Assembly: GCA_031547595.1 (NCBI GenBank)
Contig: JAVBRU010000002.1
Location: 1 to 64,000 of the forward strand
Source of the DNA: JAVBRU01 sp031547595
Lineage (GTDB): Bacteria > Bacillota > Clostridia > Christensenellales > Aristaeellaceae
Direction: 5' to 3'
DNA length: 64,000 nucleotides
Positions 40,549 to 49,752 of this stretch are shown in pieces (position 1 is the stretch's first letter; each line of letters opens with the position of its first letter). The translations under genes were made by a program, and so were the position numbers. The notes beneath the pieces were generated by a model, which was not told the DNA's origin, did no database searches, and saw only the letters and a list, made by a program, of their open reading frames with translations.

Positions 40549-42027
40549 GTGGAAAAACGCGCGCACTTTGGCAAGGCACTGAAACAAATGATAGACACAC
40601 GCCAGCTTTCGGTGTCCGGGCTGGCCAAAGATATGGGGCTGAAAAGCAAGACGGAGTTTTTCCGTATTTTGCACGACGAATGCTCGTATGACAAGGAGGC
40701 CGCATTTTATCAGCAGTTGATGGATAAAAACCTGCTGGCGCTGAACTATGACGAGAGAAAGGCGCTGGATACGGCGCTGGAGATCAACCGCGTGGGTGCG
40801 GACACCTACCAAAGCAACCTCGCCATGTGGGAGATGCTGCGCCCCGGCTGCAGCGCTTTCGAGCGTATTTATGTGGAGGGACTGCCAAACATCCTCTCGC
40901 TGGAGCAGCTGTTTCACGAGTGCGCCAGGGGGCAGGATGTGCACATCCGGCTGATTGGCCTGGCCGATAAGCGCGTGATGCAGGGGCTGAAGGATATGCT
41001 TGTTGCAGCGGGCGCTGCCCGGCGCATCCGTATCGATCATTATCTGTATTCGCGCGCCGAAACCCCAGATATTATCCGGCACTTGAGTGCGCTGGCGCCT
41101 ATCATTTTTTCGCAGGCGTATCAGGCATATACCGCGAAGGATGATACGGACGCGGGCATCCGCTGGTTGTTCCAAACTGAAATGCTGCTGTGCGCGTATA
41201 CCGACGAATCTGGCTCGCGCCGCTATTATCACCTGATGAAAACCGAGCATTCGTTGCTGCAGGGGATTGCCTATCAAAGTGAAAAGGACTACTCGTTTTG
41301 GGAAAAGCTGATCGCGGAAAAGGCCGCACTGCTGTTGCTGTTGAAGAGCGACCTGCAAGCGCTGGCCACTGCGAACGATTATATCCGGTATACCGATAAC
41401 TTCCGCCAGATGGAGCATAACCGCAAGATTTATTCCGTGAAGCCCGATATTATGCTGGCCTTTGTGCCGCCCGAGGTGCTGCGGCGGGTGGTGGTGGAGA
41501 GCTTCCGGCACATGCACTTTGCCCCGCCGGAGCAAGTGATGGGGCTGGTGGATGCGCTGGCCAAAGTTCACAGGCAGCGCGTGGACAACTTTTTCAATAA
41601 GAAAAAGGTGACACATATCATTTTTTCGCAAAGTAATATGCTCACCTTTGCCCGCACCGGGCGGCAGACCGATCATTTTTTCGCGCTCCGTCCCTATACG
41701 CCGGCCGAGCGTGTGGCGATTTTAGCTTTTTGCCGCAGCGAAAGCATGAAGAATCCGTATTTTAACATCCATTTTGCCAAGCGCGAGATGCAGCTGCGCG
41801 ATGTGGAAATCACCTGTTATGAAGGCGCGGGCACCATGCTGATCGATGCCCACACCTCTTACAACCTGGCGGATGACCACGCTGAGGCATACATCACCGA
41901 TCCTGCTTTTTCGGAGCATTTTTGCAATTTTTTCAGGACGGAGCTGCTGGCCACGCAGGTGCTGCCGGCAAAGGAAAGCTATGCATATTTTGAATACTTA
42001 ATCCGCGTGGCGGGGGAGAGCGAGTAG
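40549..42027 (+). CDS. Large HTH-like protein of unknown function
   Basis: A 492-residue soluble protein. The first 60 residues (FGKALKQMIDTRQLSVSGLA, KSKTEFFRILHDECSYDKEA) resemble an HTH domain; the rest is mixed helix/strand with no motif I recognise, though the overall layout is like uncharacterised clostridial regulators. Start GTG 40549 is supported by GAGGGGG 8 nt upstream; the frame upstream (from 40432) overlaps the small gene. The 3' end overlaps the convergent phosphoglucomutase gene by 30 bp. It may act as a transcription factor, but this is inference from the N-terminus only. Confidence 0.7.
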   Translation: MEKRAHFGKALKQMIDTRQLSVSGLAKDMGLKSKTEFFRILHDECSYDKEAAFYQQLMDKNLLALNYDERKALDTALEINRVGADTYQSNLAMWEMLRPGCSAFERIYVEGLPNILSLEQLFHECARGQDVHIRLIGLADKRVMQGLKDMLVAAGAARRIRIDHYLYSRAETPDIIRHLSALAPIIFSQAYQAYTAKDDTDAGIRWLFQTEMLLCAYTDESGSRRYYHLMKTEHSLLQGIAYQSEKDYSFWEKLIAEKAALLLLLKSDLQALATANDYIRYTDNFRQMEHNRKIYSVKPDIMLAFVPPEVLRRVVVESFRHMHFAPPEQVMGLVDALAKVHRQRVDNFFNKKKVTHIIFSQSNMLTFARTGRQTDHFFALRPYTPAERVAILAFCRSESMKNPYFNIHFAKREMQLRDVEITCYEGAGTMLIDAHTSYNLADDHAEAYITDPAFSEHFCNFFRTELLATQVLPAKESYAYFEYLIRVAGESE

Positions 42028-43710
42028 CGGATAAAGCACTTGTGTGAAGGCAGCCTGTACTTTACCAAGCTGAATCTCGGATTGCTGCGCGTCCTCGCCC
42101 CGCACAAAGAAATACAGCCGCAGCTTCGGCTCTGTGCCGGAGGGGCGCATCACCACGGTGATCCCCTGCTCATAATATAGCTTGATCACGTTGGCGGGGG
42201 GCAGGGGGATGGCATCCTGCGTATCTTTTTCAAAGTTGATCTGCACCTGTTTTTGATAATCGTTCATACTGCGCAGCTTCAGCCCTGCCAGCGTCCGGGG
42301 TGGCTGCGTGCGCAGGCTGTTCATCACAAACGCCGTTTGATGCATGCCGTTTTCGCCGGGCAGCAGGTGGTTTTCCGTGGCCACGGCATACACGCCAAAG
42401 CGCGCGCTCAGCTGCCGGAGGGCATCGGCCAGCGTCATATTCCGCTCTTTATACCACGCTGTCATGCGGCAAATCAGCAGCACGGCGTTGACGCCATCCT
42501 TGTCTCTGGCGTGTGTGCCAGTGAGGTAGCCATAGCTTTCTTCAAAGCCCAGGATATAATCTTCCATGCGGCCCTGTTTTTCCAGAAGGCCAATCTGCTC
42601 GCCAATGTATTTGAAGCCCGTCAGCACATCACGAAGCTCTACGCCGTAGTGCTCTGCAATGGGCAGCGCCATATCGGTGGTCACGATGGTTTTGATGGCC
42701 ACGGGATGCGGCGGCAGCTGACGCGTTTTGCACAGATAATCCAGCAGCAATACGCCCACCTCGTTGCCTGTGATCAGACGCGGTGCGTCGCCGTCCCACA
42801 CTGCAATGCCCACGCGGTCGCAGTCCGGGTCTGTCGCCAGCAGCAAATCTGCGCGGCTGGCCTTCAAATCCCGCAGCCCGAGGGTGAGCGCTTCCGGGAT
42901 CTCCGGGTTGGGGAAGGGGCAGGTGGTGAAGGCGGGGTCGGGCAGGGCTTGCTCTGCCACCACTGCCACATCGTCAAACCCTGCTTTCGTCAATGCGGCC
43001 AGCACTGCGCGTAGCCCCGTGCCGTGCAGGGGAGAGTAGACAATCGAGAGCACCGCGTCGCTGTCCTTGGGCGCAAGTGCCGCCACATCGTCAATATAGC
43101 CTTCAAAAATCGACTCACTCATCGGGCAGATGATCGCATCCGCCACCGCCCGGTCATAGTCCATCGGCAGTACATCCGTAAAGATATCCACCTTTGCGAT
43201 ACAGCGCTCCACCGCGTGCGCCACATCATCGGTGATCTGGCAGCCATCCGCACCGTACACCTTATAACCATTATATTCCGCTGGGTTGTGGCTGGCGGTG
43301 ATCACAATACCGCCGCTTACTTTCAGCTGCCGCACCGCGTAGGACAATAGCGGCGTGGGTGTGGGCTCCATAAATAAATGCACCTGCACGCCGTTTTGCG
43401 CAAGAATGCACGCGGCATGGCGGGCAAACAGCGCAGAGTTGCCCCGCGTGTCATAGGCGATGGCAACGCTGGGCTGTTGAGATTGCTGCTTCAAATAATC
43501 CGCATAGCCCTTTGTGGCCTTGCCCACGGTGTAAGTATTCATGCGGTTGCTGCCCGCGCCCATCACGCCGCGCAGGCCGCCCGTGCCAAACTTCAATTCG
43601 CTATAAAAGCAATCGTTGATGCGCTGGGGGTCATTCGCCATCTCCTGCAATTCCAGGTGCAAGGCGCGTTCTTGGCAGTATGTAAGCCAACGGGTGTACG
43701 CTTGATTCAT
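41998..43710 (-). CDS. pgcA: Phosphoglucomutase/phosphomannomutase
   Basis: A 570-residue alpha-D-phosphohexomutase of the Bacillus PgcA type, converting glucose-6P and glucose-1P for glycan and UDP-glucose synthesis. Motifs: active-site VITASHNPAEYNGYKVYG, metal loop ATDPDCDRVGIAVWDG, sugar-binding GFEESYGYL and phosphate-binding RPSGTEPKLRLYF. GGAGCC on the minus strand precedes ATG 43710. Together with pgi it covers glucose-phosphate interconversion. Whether it also uses mannose-phosphate cannot be told. Confidence 0.94.
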   Translation of the reverse strand: MNQAYTRWLTYCQERALHLELQEMANDPQRINDCFYSELKFGTGGLRGVMGAGSNRMNTYTVGKATKGYADYLKQQSQQPSVAIAYDTRGNSALFARHAACILAQNGVQVHLFMEPTPTPLLSYAVRQLKVSGGIVITASHNPAEYNGYKVYGADGCQITDDVAHAVERCIAKVDIFTDVLPMDYDRAVADAIICPMSESIFEGYIDDVAALAPKDSDAVLSIVYSPLHGTGLRAVLAALTKAGFDDVAVVAEQALPDPAFTTCPFPNPEIPEALTLGLRDLKASRADLLLATDPDCDRVGIAVWDGDAPRLITGNEVGVLLLDYLCKTRQLPPHPVAIKTIVTTDMALPIAEHYGVELRDVLTGFKYIGEQIGLLEKQGRMEDYILGFEESYGYLTGTHARDKDGVNAVLLICRMTAWYKERNMTLADALRQLSARFGVYAVATENHLLPGENGMHQTAFVMNSLRTQPPRTLAGLKLRSMNDYQKQVQINFEKDTQDAIPLPPANVIKLYYEQGITVVMRPSGTEPKLRLYFFVRGEDAQQSEIQLGKVQAAFTQVLYPLLALPRHAD

Positions 43711-43866
43711 GGCGCAGGCTCCTTCAAGTGTAGTATGTTATTATTCGTTCCGGGATGGCAAATTCCTTGCTTGAAACACTAAAAAGGAAACTTTCTTATT
43801 TGACGGAATGCGCATTTGCTAGTATAATAAATTGGTTCAGTCGGTATTGATAAATGGAGGATGATT

Positions 43867-44970
43867 ATGCAGCTGCCACAGCAACTCAAGAAAAAAAAGC
43901 GCCAGGTGATGATGATCGCCGCGGGCGTGCTGATGGCGCTGATTTTGGCGTTTGCCTTTGGCCTGTTTGGCAGCGGCACGCGCTCTATGAATTACGTAAA
44001 ACTGCGCTGCGTGGCAGAGCAGGATGTCACGCCTTTTGGCGACAGCGTACTGTATTACGACAACACCACCCTGTTTTGCCTGAGTGCCAAGAACACAGAA
44101 AAATGGAAGGTATCGCTGGGCAGCAATGCCGGGTTCAGCGTTGGCCCCAATAACGTGGTGGCCTGGGTGGGCCGCAAGCTCTTTATTCTGGATAAAAACG
44201 GCCGCTCCACCTACAACGACGAAATGAGCGACGTGATACAGTTTGCGCGCGTGGGTAGCCGCTACACAGCGATTGTGCTGGGCAGCAACATCAGCCCGCA
44301 GCTGGTGATCCTGGATATGAATGGCCTTCTGATGGACTCCGAAACCAACGCCTATGCCGATATGCTGATGCTGGATGTCGGCTTCTTTGGCAATGGCGAA
44401 TATGTGTGGACGACGTCTATGGATGTGTATGGCACAGTGCCCAGCACCATCATGCACACCTTCACAGTCAATGATATGAACACCGGCGAGGTATCGCTGG
44501 GCGAGCAGATCGCCTATAAAATCATATACGCGGGCACCAAGCTGCACGTGATCAGCACGCGGCAGCTGCGCCTGTACGACTACCGCGGCACCATCGACAA
44601 CAACGGCACCGTGCTGGTGTATGGCTGGCAGCTGGTTGATGATCAGGTGAGCGGCAGCAACGCTACGCTGCTGTTTGCCCCTTCCCGCCAGACAGCCGAT
44701 ATGACGGCGCTGACAGAGCTTCGCGTGCTGTCCGGCAAGACGGACAAGCGCTACACCTTGCCCAGCGCGTGCGTGGGCGCTGCCATATACAACAAAAAAG
44801 TGTATGCGTTCGCCGCCGATGCGATTTACCGCGCTGATTTGAGCGCGCAGCGTTTCCTGGCGCTCAGCATGCCGATGGGCAGCGAAGCCACAGGTTATTT
44901 GGGCATGTTGTCGGGCGGCGTGGCGCTGATCACCTGCGATAGCGATGTGTACGCCGTCACTTTGCCATGA
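43867..44970 (+). CDS. Membrane-anchored beta-propeller-like protein (DUF5711-like)
   Basis: A 367-residue protein: short basic N-terminus, one membrane anchor (about residues 17-37), then an extracellular all-beta domain with repeated blade-like units (SVLYYDNTTLFCLSAKNTEK, KLFILDKNGRSTYND, LVILDMNGLLMDSETNAY, LRLYDYRGTIDNNGTVLVYG). It resembles DUF5711 proteins of Clostridia as I recall them; no function is known. GGAGG favours ATG 43867 over 43861. hemW overlaps its stop by 4 bp, a common but unexplained pairing. Confidence 0.7.
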   Translation: MQLPQQLKKKKRQVMMIAAGVLMALILAFAFGLFGSGTRSMNYVKLRCVAEQDVTPFGDSVLYYDNTTLFCLSAKNTEKWKVSLGSNAGFSVGPNNVVAWVGRKLFILDKNGRSTYNDEMSDVIQFARVGSRYTAIVLGSNISPQLVILDMNGLLMDSETNAYADMLMLDVGFFGNGEYVWTTSMDVYGTVPSTIMHTFTVNDMNTGEVSLGEQIAYKIIYAGTKLHVISTRQLRLYDYRGTIDNNGTVLVYGWQLVDDQVSGSNATLLFAPSRQTADMTALTELRVLSGKTDKRYTLPSACVGAAIYNKKVYAFAADAIYRADLSAQRFLALSMPMGSEATGYLGMLSGGVALITCDSDVYAVTLP

Positions 44971-46070
44971 CGCCTAAAGGGTTATATTTGCACATTCCCT
45001 ACTGCCAAAGCAAGTGTGCGTATTGCGATTTCCCCTCCTATGTAGGGCGGCTTGATACCGCAGATGCGTATATCACCCGCATGTGTGAAGAAATGCATGC
45101 ATACAAAGGCACAGAAATTGCCACACTGTATATAGGCGGGGGGACGCCCTCGCTGCTGCCGCCGCCGCTGATGGAGAAGCTGCTTCATGCCGTGCGGCAT
45201 ACCTTCGTGCTTTTGCCGGAGGCCGAATGCAGCTGCGAGTGCAACCCGGGCACCCTCACGCCGGAGTTCCTCGATGTGCTGCATAAGGGCGGTATCAACC
45301 GCTTATCGATGGGTGTCCAGGCCATGCAGCCACAGCTTTTGCAACTGCTCAGCCGTATCCATAACTGGGAGCAGGTGCAATCAAGCGTCTCTCTGGCGCG
45401 GCAATTTGGGTTTAACAATCTGAACCTCGATGTGATGCTGGGGCTGCCCACTCAAACCCTTGAACAGGTGCAAGAGACGCTGGCCGCAGTTTTAGCATTG
45501 CAGCCCACTCACATTTCCTGCTATGGCCTGATTGTGGAGGCGGACACGCCGCTGGAGGCGCAGGTGTCCGCCGGGCGCTGGACGCTGCCGGATGAGGATG
45601 CCGAGCGCCGGATGTACGACACCGCGCTGGAAATCCTCCGGGATAACGGCTATCAGCAGTATGAGATCAGTAACTTCGCCAAACCGGGCTTCGCCTGCCG
45701 CCACAACGTGGATTGCTGGTCGCGCAGGGAATACATCGGCATCGGCTGCGCTGCCGCCGGCTTTGTAGGCAATACGCGGTGGAGCAACCCTAAGGGCTAC
45801 GATGCCTATATGCGCGCAGAAGCGCCGGAGAAAGTGATCCTCTCCGCCGAGGACGCGCAGTTTGAAAGCATGATGCTGGGGCTGCGTATGACGCGCGGGG
45901 TCAGTAATGCGGGATTTAGGACGCAGCATGGCCGGAGCATCCGGGATGTGTATGGCGACAAGCTGCAAAGGCCGCTGGATCAAGGCTTGCTGGAATGGGA
46001 TGATGATTATCTTCGCCTTACCCGCACCGGCATGGACGTGCAGAACCGGATTTTGGTGGAACTTATGTAA
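44967..46070 (+). CDS. hemW: Radical SAM heme chaperone HemW
   Basis: A 367-residue HemW, formerly annotated as oxygen-independent coproporphyrinogen III oxidase. Radical SAM motif C13-x3-C17-x2-C20 (IPYCQSKCAYCDF), IGGGTPSLLP, CECNPGTLTPE, NRLSMGVQAMQP and NLDVMLGLPTQTLEQV. The HemN-specific cysteine of CxxxCxxCxC is absent (CDF instead of C-x-C), which marks HemW: it binds and inserts heme. Starts in the overlap ATGA with the previous gene. Confidence 0.93.
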   Translation: MTPKGLYLHIPYCQSKCAYCDFPSYVGRLDTADAYITRMCEEMHAYKGTEIATLYIGGGTPSLLPPPLMEKLLHAVRHTFVLLPEAECSCECNPGTLTPEFLDVLHKGGINRLSMGVQAMQPQLLQLLSRIHNWEQVQSSVSLARQFGFNNLNLDVMLGLPTQTLEQVQETLAAVLALQPTHISCYGLIVEADTPLEAQVSAGRWTLPDEDAERRMYDTALEILRDNGYQQYEISNFAKPGFACRHNVDCWSRREYIGIGCAAAGFVGNTRWSNPKGYDAYMRAEAPEKVILSAEDAQFESMMLGLRMTRGVSNAGFRTQHGRSIRDVYGDKLQRPLDQGLLEWDDDYLRLTRTGMDVQNRILVELM

Positions 46071-46139
46071 TGTTGGGAACAAAATGGTCCCGTGATCCGT
46101 ATTATTTGTAGCGCTATCAAAAACGAGGGGTGTATGACA

Positions 46140-47279
46140 ATGAAGAAGATCCTGGTAACTGCACTGATAACCCTGCTGCTGCTTTGCGCATGCTCGGGCG
46201 CGCTGGCGCTGTCCGATTATATGGTGGTGTCCGATACGGATACGCTCAACCTGCGGCAAGGCCCCGGCGTGGATTATGCCTGGCTGGGCAGCGCTGTGCG
46301 TGGCGATTGGGTGTATGTGACCGGCGAATCGGGCAACTGGTTTTATTGCACCATCGTCAAATCCGGCCTCAGCGGATACATGAGCAAAAATTTCCTGTCC
46401 GCGGGTTCCCAGGGCTCCTCCACGCGCGGCGTGGTCAACAACCCTGTGTCTACGCAGTTTTTGAACCTTCGCGAATATCCCAGCTATTCCGCGCCGGTGC
46501 TGGGCATCTATTATAACGGAACGTATTGCAATATCCTCTCCACCAGCAATGGCTGGCACTATGTGGAGGTGGGCGGGGTTTATGGCTACTTCCGCACAGA
46601 GTTTATTTCCACCAGTGCCATTGGCACCGGCGCATCCTCCGATGTGGCTACCATCAGTACGCCCAACGGCGGCACCCTCAACATGCGCGGTGCGCCCTCT
46701 TCCAACGCTTCTGTGGTTGGCCGCTATAACAATGGCCGCGTTGTCAGCGTTATTTTGCGCGGCAATGGGTATTACAAGGTGCAGATCGATGGCGCGGTGG
46801 GCTATATGGACACCTCCTTCCTTAAGGCAGGCGGTGCTGTGCCGGTCAATCCCGTGAATCCCAAGCCTTCCACAAAGGGCTACTGTATTGTCAACAACCC
46901 GCGCGCCACCCAGGTGCTCAACCTGCGCGCGCAGCCCTCCAGCTCCGCCAAGGTCATTGCGCAGTATACCAACGGCATCCGCTTTGAGATCATTGAGCAG
47001 GGCGAAACCTGGTGCAAGGTATACGGCAGCGCCAGCGGCAATATCGGCTATCTGATGACGGCGTATTTGAAGATATATGGCCTTGGCAGCCCCGTCAAGA
47101 CCATACAGAACGGCAACACCTATGTCAACTTCCGCTCCCAGCCCAATCAGACGTCCAGCGCGGTGTATCAAAAGCTGTACTCCGGCACGGTCGTCACGGT
47201 GCTAACCCCCGGCGATGAGTGGACGCAGATCCGCTATGGCAATACCACGGGCTATGTGATGAGTAGCTTCCTCAAGTAA
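46140..47279 (+). CDS. Secreted protein with five SH3b repeats
   Basis: A 379-residue exported protein: signal peptide (MKKILVTALITLLLLCACSG; either lipobox LCAC or cleavage after ALA), then five bacterial SH3 repeats, each with an L-N-L/M/F-R-x-x-P core: TLNLRQGPG, FLNLREYPS, TLNMRGAPS, VLNLRAQPS, YVNFRSQPN. SH3b domains bind cell-wall peptides; no catalytic domain is present. GAGGGG 9 nt upstream favours ATG 46140 over 46134. A terminator follows at 47296. Confidence 0.85.
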   Translation: MKKILVTALITLLLLCACSGALALSDYMVVSDTDTLNLRQGPGVDYAWLGSAVRGDWVYVTGESGNWFYCTIVKSGLSGYMSKNFLSAGSQGSSTRGVVNNPVSTQFLNLREYPSYSAPVLGIYYNGTYCNILSTSNGWHYVEVGGVYGYFRTEFISTSAIGTGASSDVATISTPNGGTLNMRGAPSSNASVVGRYNNGRVVSVILRGNGYYKVQIDGAVGYMDTSFLKAGGAVPVNPVNPKPSTKGYCIVNNPRATQVLNLRAQPSSSAKVIAQYTNGIRFEIIEQGETWCKVYGSASGNIGYLMTAYLKIYGLGSPVKTIQNGNTYVNFRSQPNQTSSAVYQKLYSGTVVTVLTPGDEWTQIRYGNTTGYVMSSFLK

Positions 47280-47295
47280 ATCAACACCATCCCAA

Positions 47296-47323
47296 GGGCC
47301 GCTATTGCATGGCGGCCTTTTTT
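47296..47323 (+). terminator. Terminator after the SH3b gene
   Basis: GGCCGC near 47297 pairs with GCGGCC near 47313, followed by a run of T. It separates the SH3b gene from the two-component genes. Confidence 0.7.
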
Positions 47324-47333
47324 GCTGCCCGCG

Positions 47334-47389
47334 TTTACAACACATTTACAACGATCCCCATTCCCGCGCAGGGCAATCAATGGTATACT
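47334..47389 (+). promoter_or_regulatory. Two-component promoter with TTTACAAC direct repeats
   Basis: Two 11-bp units, TTTACAACACA (47334-47344) and TTTACAACGAT (47345-47355), precede a TATACT -10 box (47384-47389) that lacks a good -35. Tandem 11-bp repeats just upstream of -35 are how OmpR/PhoB-type regulators bind and activate. The same repeats recur at 49667 before the paralogue operon, so this is most simply the box of the response regulator encoded here. Confidence 0.78.
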
Positions 47390-47410
47390 GTTCTAAGGAG
47401 CGTGATGTGT

Positions 47411-48073
47411 ATGCCCGGGCGTATTCTGGTAGTAGAGGACGATCCTGCGATTTCTAGGCTCATTCATACCAACCTGTTGGTGGCGGGCTTTGAGGCTGTT
47501 TGCGCGCTGGATGGCCGCCAGGCGCTCAGCGCCATTGACGGACAAAACTTTGATTTGGCACTATTGGATATTATGCTGCCGGAGCTGGACGGCTTTGAGC
47601 TGCTGCCTTATATGCAGGGGAAGGACATCCCTGTGATTTTTGTGTCCGCAAAAGATGATATCCAAAGCCGTGTGCAAGGGCTTCGCTTGGGCGCGGAGGA
47701 TTATTTGGTCAAACCCTTTGATATTCTGGAATTGCTGGTGCGTATGGAGAAGGTGCTCTCCCGCCGGGACGGCGCAGCACAGCGGCTGGCTTTTGCGGAT
47801 GTCAGCATGGACGAGGGCAGCCATATCGTACACAAAGAGGGAGAGGAAATCGCCCTCAAGCCCATGGAGTACGAGCTGCTGCGCATGTTCTTGCAACATC
47901 CCGGCATGGTGCTGACCAGGGAAAACCTGCTTCGCCGGGTGTGGGGCGATGAGTTTATGGGCGAAACCCGCACGGTGGATGTGCACGTGGCCAGCCTGCG
48001 CAAAAAGCTGCAATGGGAGGCACGCATCGCTACCGTATACAAAATCGGCTACCGGCTGGAGGTGAATGCATGA
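47411..48073 (+). CDS. OmpR-family response regulator
   Basis: A 220-residue regulator: receiver with D10-D11, phosphoacceptor D53 (ALLDIMLPELDGFELL), conserved K near 102 in DYLVKPFDILELLVRM, and a winged-helix DNA-binding domain (about 125-218; LKPMEYELLRMFLQHPGMVL, VDVHVASLRKKL). AAGGAG favours ATG 47411 (ATG 47405 is 4 nt from it). Overlaps the kinase start by ATGA. Its likely binding repeats lie before its own gene and before 49753. Confidence 0.92.
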   Translation: MPGRILVVEDDPAISRLIHTNLLVAGFEAVCALDGRQALSAIDGQNFDLALLDIMLPELDGFELLPYMQGKDIPVIFVSAKDDIQSRVQGLRLGAEDYLVKPFDILELLVRMEKVLSRRDGAAQRLAFADVSMDEGSHIVHKEGEEIALKPMEYELLRMFLQHPGMVLTRENLLRRVWGDEFMGETRTVDVHVASLRKKLQWEARIATVYKIGYRLEVNA

Positions 48074-49500
48074 AGCTGTGGCTGAAGCAAACGCTGCTGG
48101 CGCTGCTGATTATCCTTCTGTCAGTCAGCGCTTGCTTGTATCTGTTTGTGGCGCATCAGGTGGATGGCATGCTGGATGCCGCCGCGGCAGAGGGTGAAAA
48201 AAGTCTCGACAACTTTTGCGTGCATATCGGCCAGGTGGCCGCGGCCGAAAACAACGGCAGGGACGGGCAGGGCGATGATGTGACCCGCCGCGCACTGGCA
48301 CATTTTGTGTTTTCCACCTACGCGCATTCTTTCCAAAGCTTGGACGAGGCGTTTTCGCTGGTGATAGACGGGCAGTATTTGTATAATGTATCGTCGCTGC
48401 AGCCGCTGGAGCAATTGCCGTTGGAAGAGAACGCGATATTGGCCAGCCGCATGATCGTCCGGGCCGGCCAGCATTTTCTGATCGTGGCCAAGCCGTTGGA
48501 GGTGCTGAACATGACCTTTGCCGTGTATTACACAAAGAACATCACGGCGGTGTTTGACGGCATTCAAAGCCTCACCCGCACGGCGCAGGTGGCGCTGCTG
48601 GGGTGCCTGCTGGCCAGCGCGCTGGTGCTGCCGCTGGTGATGCGCGGCACGCTTGCCAAGCTGCGGCAATTGACACACACGGCGGAGCATATTGCGGGCG
48701 GGGAGTATCACCTGCGCTCTGGCATTGATACCAAGGACGAGGTGGGGGAGCTATCCGGCGCTTTTGACGGCATGGCAGAGGCAATCGAGCAAAAGATTGC
48801 CACCCTTCTTGACACCGCCAAACGACAGGAGCTGCTGCTGGGCGCGTTGACGCACGAGATGAAAACGCCCATGACCTCCATTATCGGCTTTTCGGACAGC
48901 CTGCTCAAAATGCCCTTGACCGAGGAAAAACGATTGGAAGCTGCGCACGAGATTCACGAGGCCGCGCAGCGCACCGAGCGCCTCAGCGGCAAGATGATGC
49001 AGCTGATTGCGCTGGCAGAGTGTCCGGCATTGAATAAAAGAAAACTGGACATTGCAGAGCTGTTTGATCAGGCGCAAAAGATGACGGCGCATTCCATGGC
49101 AGAAAAGGGTGTGGCGCTGCATCTTGCGGTTGAAGCCCCTGTTGTATGGGGCGATCAGGACTTGCTGCTCTGCCTTTTGACCAATCTATTGGACAACGCC
49201 GCCAAGGCCAGCGTGGCCGGAAAAGAGATAATACTCCATGCATTCATACAAGGCGACAGGGTTTGCCTGCAAGTCAGCGACCAAGGCTGCGGCATTCCGG
49301 CGGATAAGCTTGCGCTGGTCACCGAGCCGTTCTACCGCGTGGACAAGGCGCGCAGCCGCACCATGGGCGGCGCAGGGCTGGGTCTCTCGCTGTGCCGAAT
49401 GATTGCGCAAGTACACGGAGGTAAATTGGAAATCAATAGCACGCTGGGCAAGGGCACCACAATCTCTACTCTTTTGCCCAAGGAGGATTGCTGTGCATAA
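48070..49500 (+). CDS. Sensor histidine kinase with HAMP domain
   Basis: A 476-residue kinase: membrane span (8-28), extracellular sensor domain (about 30-175), second span (about 180-200), HAMP (about 200-255), HisKA with H-box ALTHEMKTPM (phosphoacceptor His near 266) and HATPase with N-box CLLTNLLDNAAKAS, G1 DQGCGIP and G2 GGAGLGLSL. Overlaps the regulator by 4 bp and the following small membrane gene by 8 bp. The extracellular domain has no family I recognise. Confidence 0.92.
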   Translation: MKLWLKQTLLALLIILLSVSACLYLFVAHQVDGMLDAAAAEGEKSLDNFCVHIGQVAAAENNGRDGQGDDVTRRALAHFVFSTYAHSFQSLDEAFSLVIDGQYLYNVSSLQPLEQLPLEENAILASRMIVRAGQHFLIVAKPLEVLNMTFAVYYTKNITAVFDGIQSLTRTAQVALLGCLLASALVLPLVMRGTLAKLRQLTHTAEHIAGGEYHLRSGIDTKDEVGELSGAFDGMAEAIEQKIATLLDTAKRQELLLGALTHEMKTPMTSIIGFSDSLLKMPLTEEKRLEAAHEIHEAAQRTERLSGKMMQLIALAECPALNKRKLDIAELFDQAQKMTAHSMAEKGVALHLAVEAPVVWGDQDLLLCLLTNLLDNAAKASVAGKEIILHAFIQGDRVCLQVSDQGCGIPADKLALVTEPFYRVDKARSRTMGGAGLGLSLCRMIAQVHGGKLEINSTLGKGTTISTLLPKEDCCA

Positions 49501-49666
49501 GAAAGGTTTGATTGCCGTGGCCGCGCTAATCCTGCTGTTCGCGCTGGTCATCTGGGGGATGCCCTTCATGACGGGGCGCATGGCCCAGCAGCGCATGGAG
49601 CACATCGTGATGGTTACGGCCACGCCGGTACCGGTATACGAGGGCGACGGCCCCTTCCCGGGCTGA
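49493..49666 (+). CDS. Small single-span membrane protein
   Basis: A 57-residue protein starting at GTG 49493 with AAGGAGG 7 nt upstream, overlapping the kinase gene. One membrane span (GLIAVAALILLFALVIWGMP) and a short tail ending EGDGPFPG. Small membrane proteins next to kinases can modulate them (MgrB/SafA-like behaviour), but that role is inference. The response-regulator repeats begin on the base after its stop codon. Confidence 0.68.
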   Translation: MHKKGLIAVAALILLFALVIWGMPFMTGRMAQQRMEHIVMVTATPVPVYEGDGPFPG

Positions 49667-49731
49667 TTTACAACTCATTTACAACGTCCTTACAACTTGA
49701 TGCGGACTTTTTGCGCCCGCAGCAGTACACT
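49667..49731 (+). promoter_or_regulatory. Triple 11-bp TTTACAAC repeat promoter of the paralogue operon
   Basis: Three contiguous 11-bp units: TTTACAACTCA (49667-49677), TTTACAACGTC (49678-49688) and CTTACAACTTG (49689-49699), then a TACACT -10 box (49726-49731) with no matching -35. The distance from the last unit to the -10 differs by only 2 bp from that at 47345-47384. Most simply this is an activator site for the upstream OmpR-type regulator. Confidence 0.8.
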
Positions 49732-49752
49732 TGATTGGGGAGGTGACACCTG

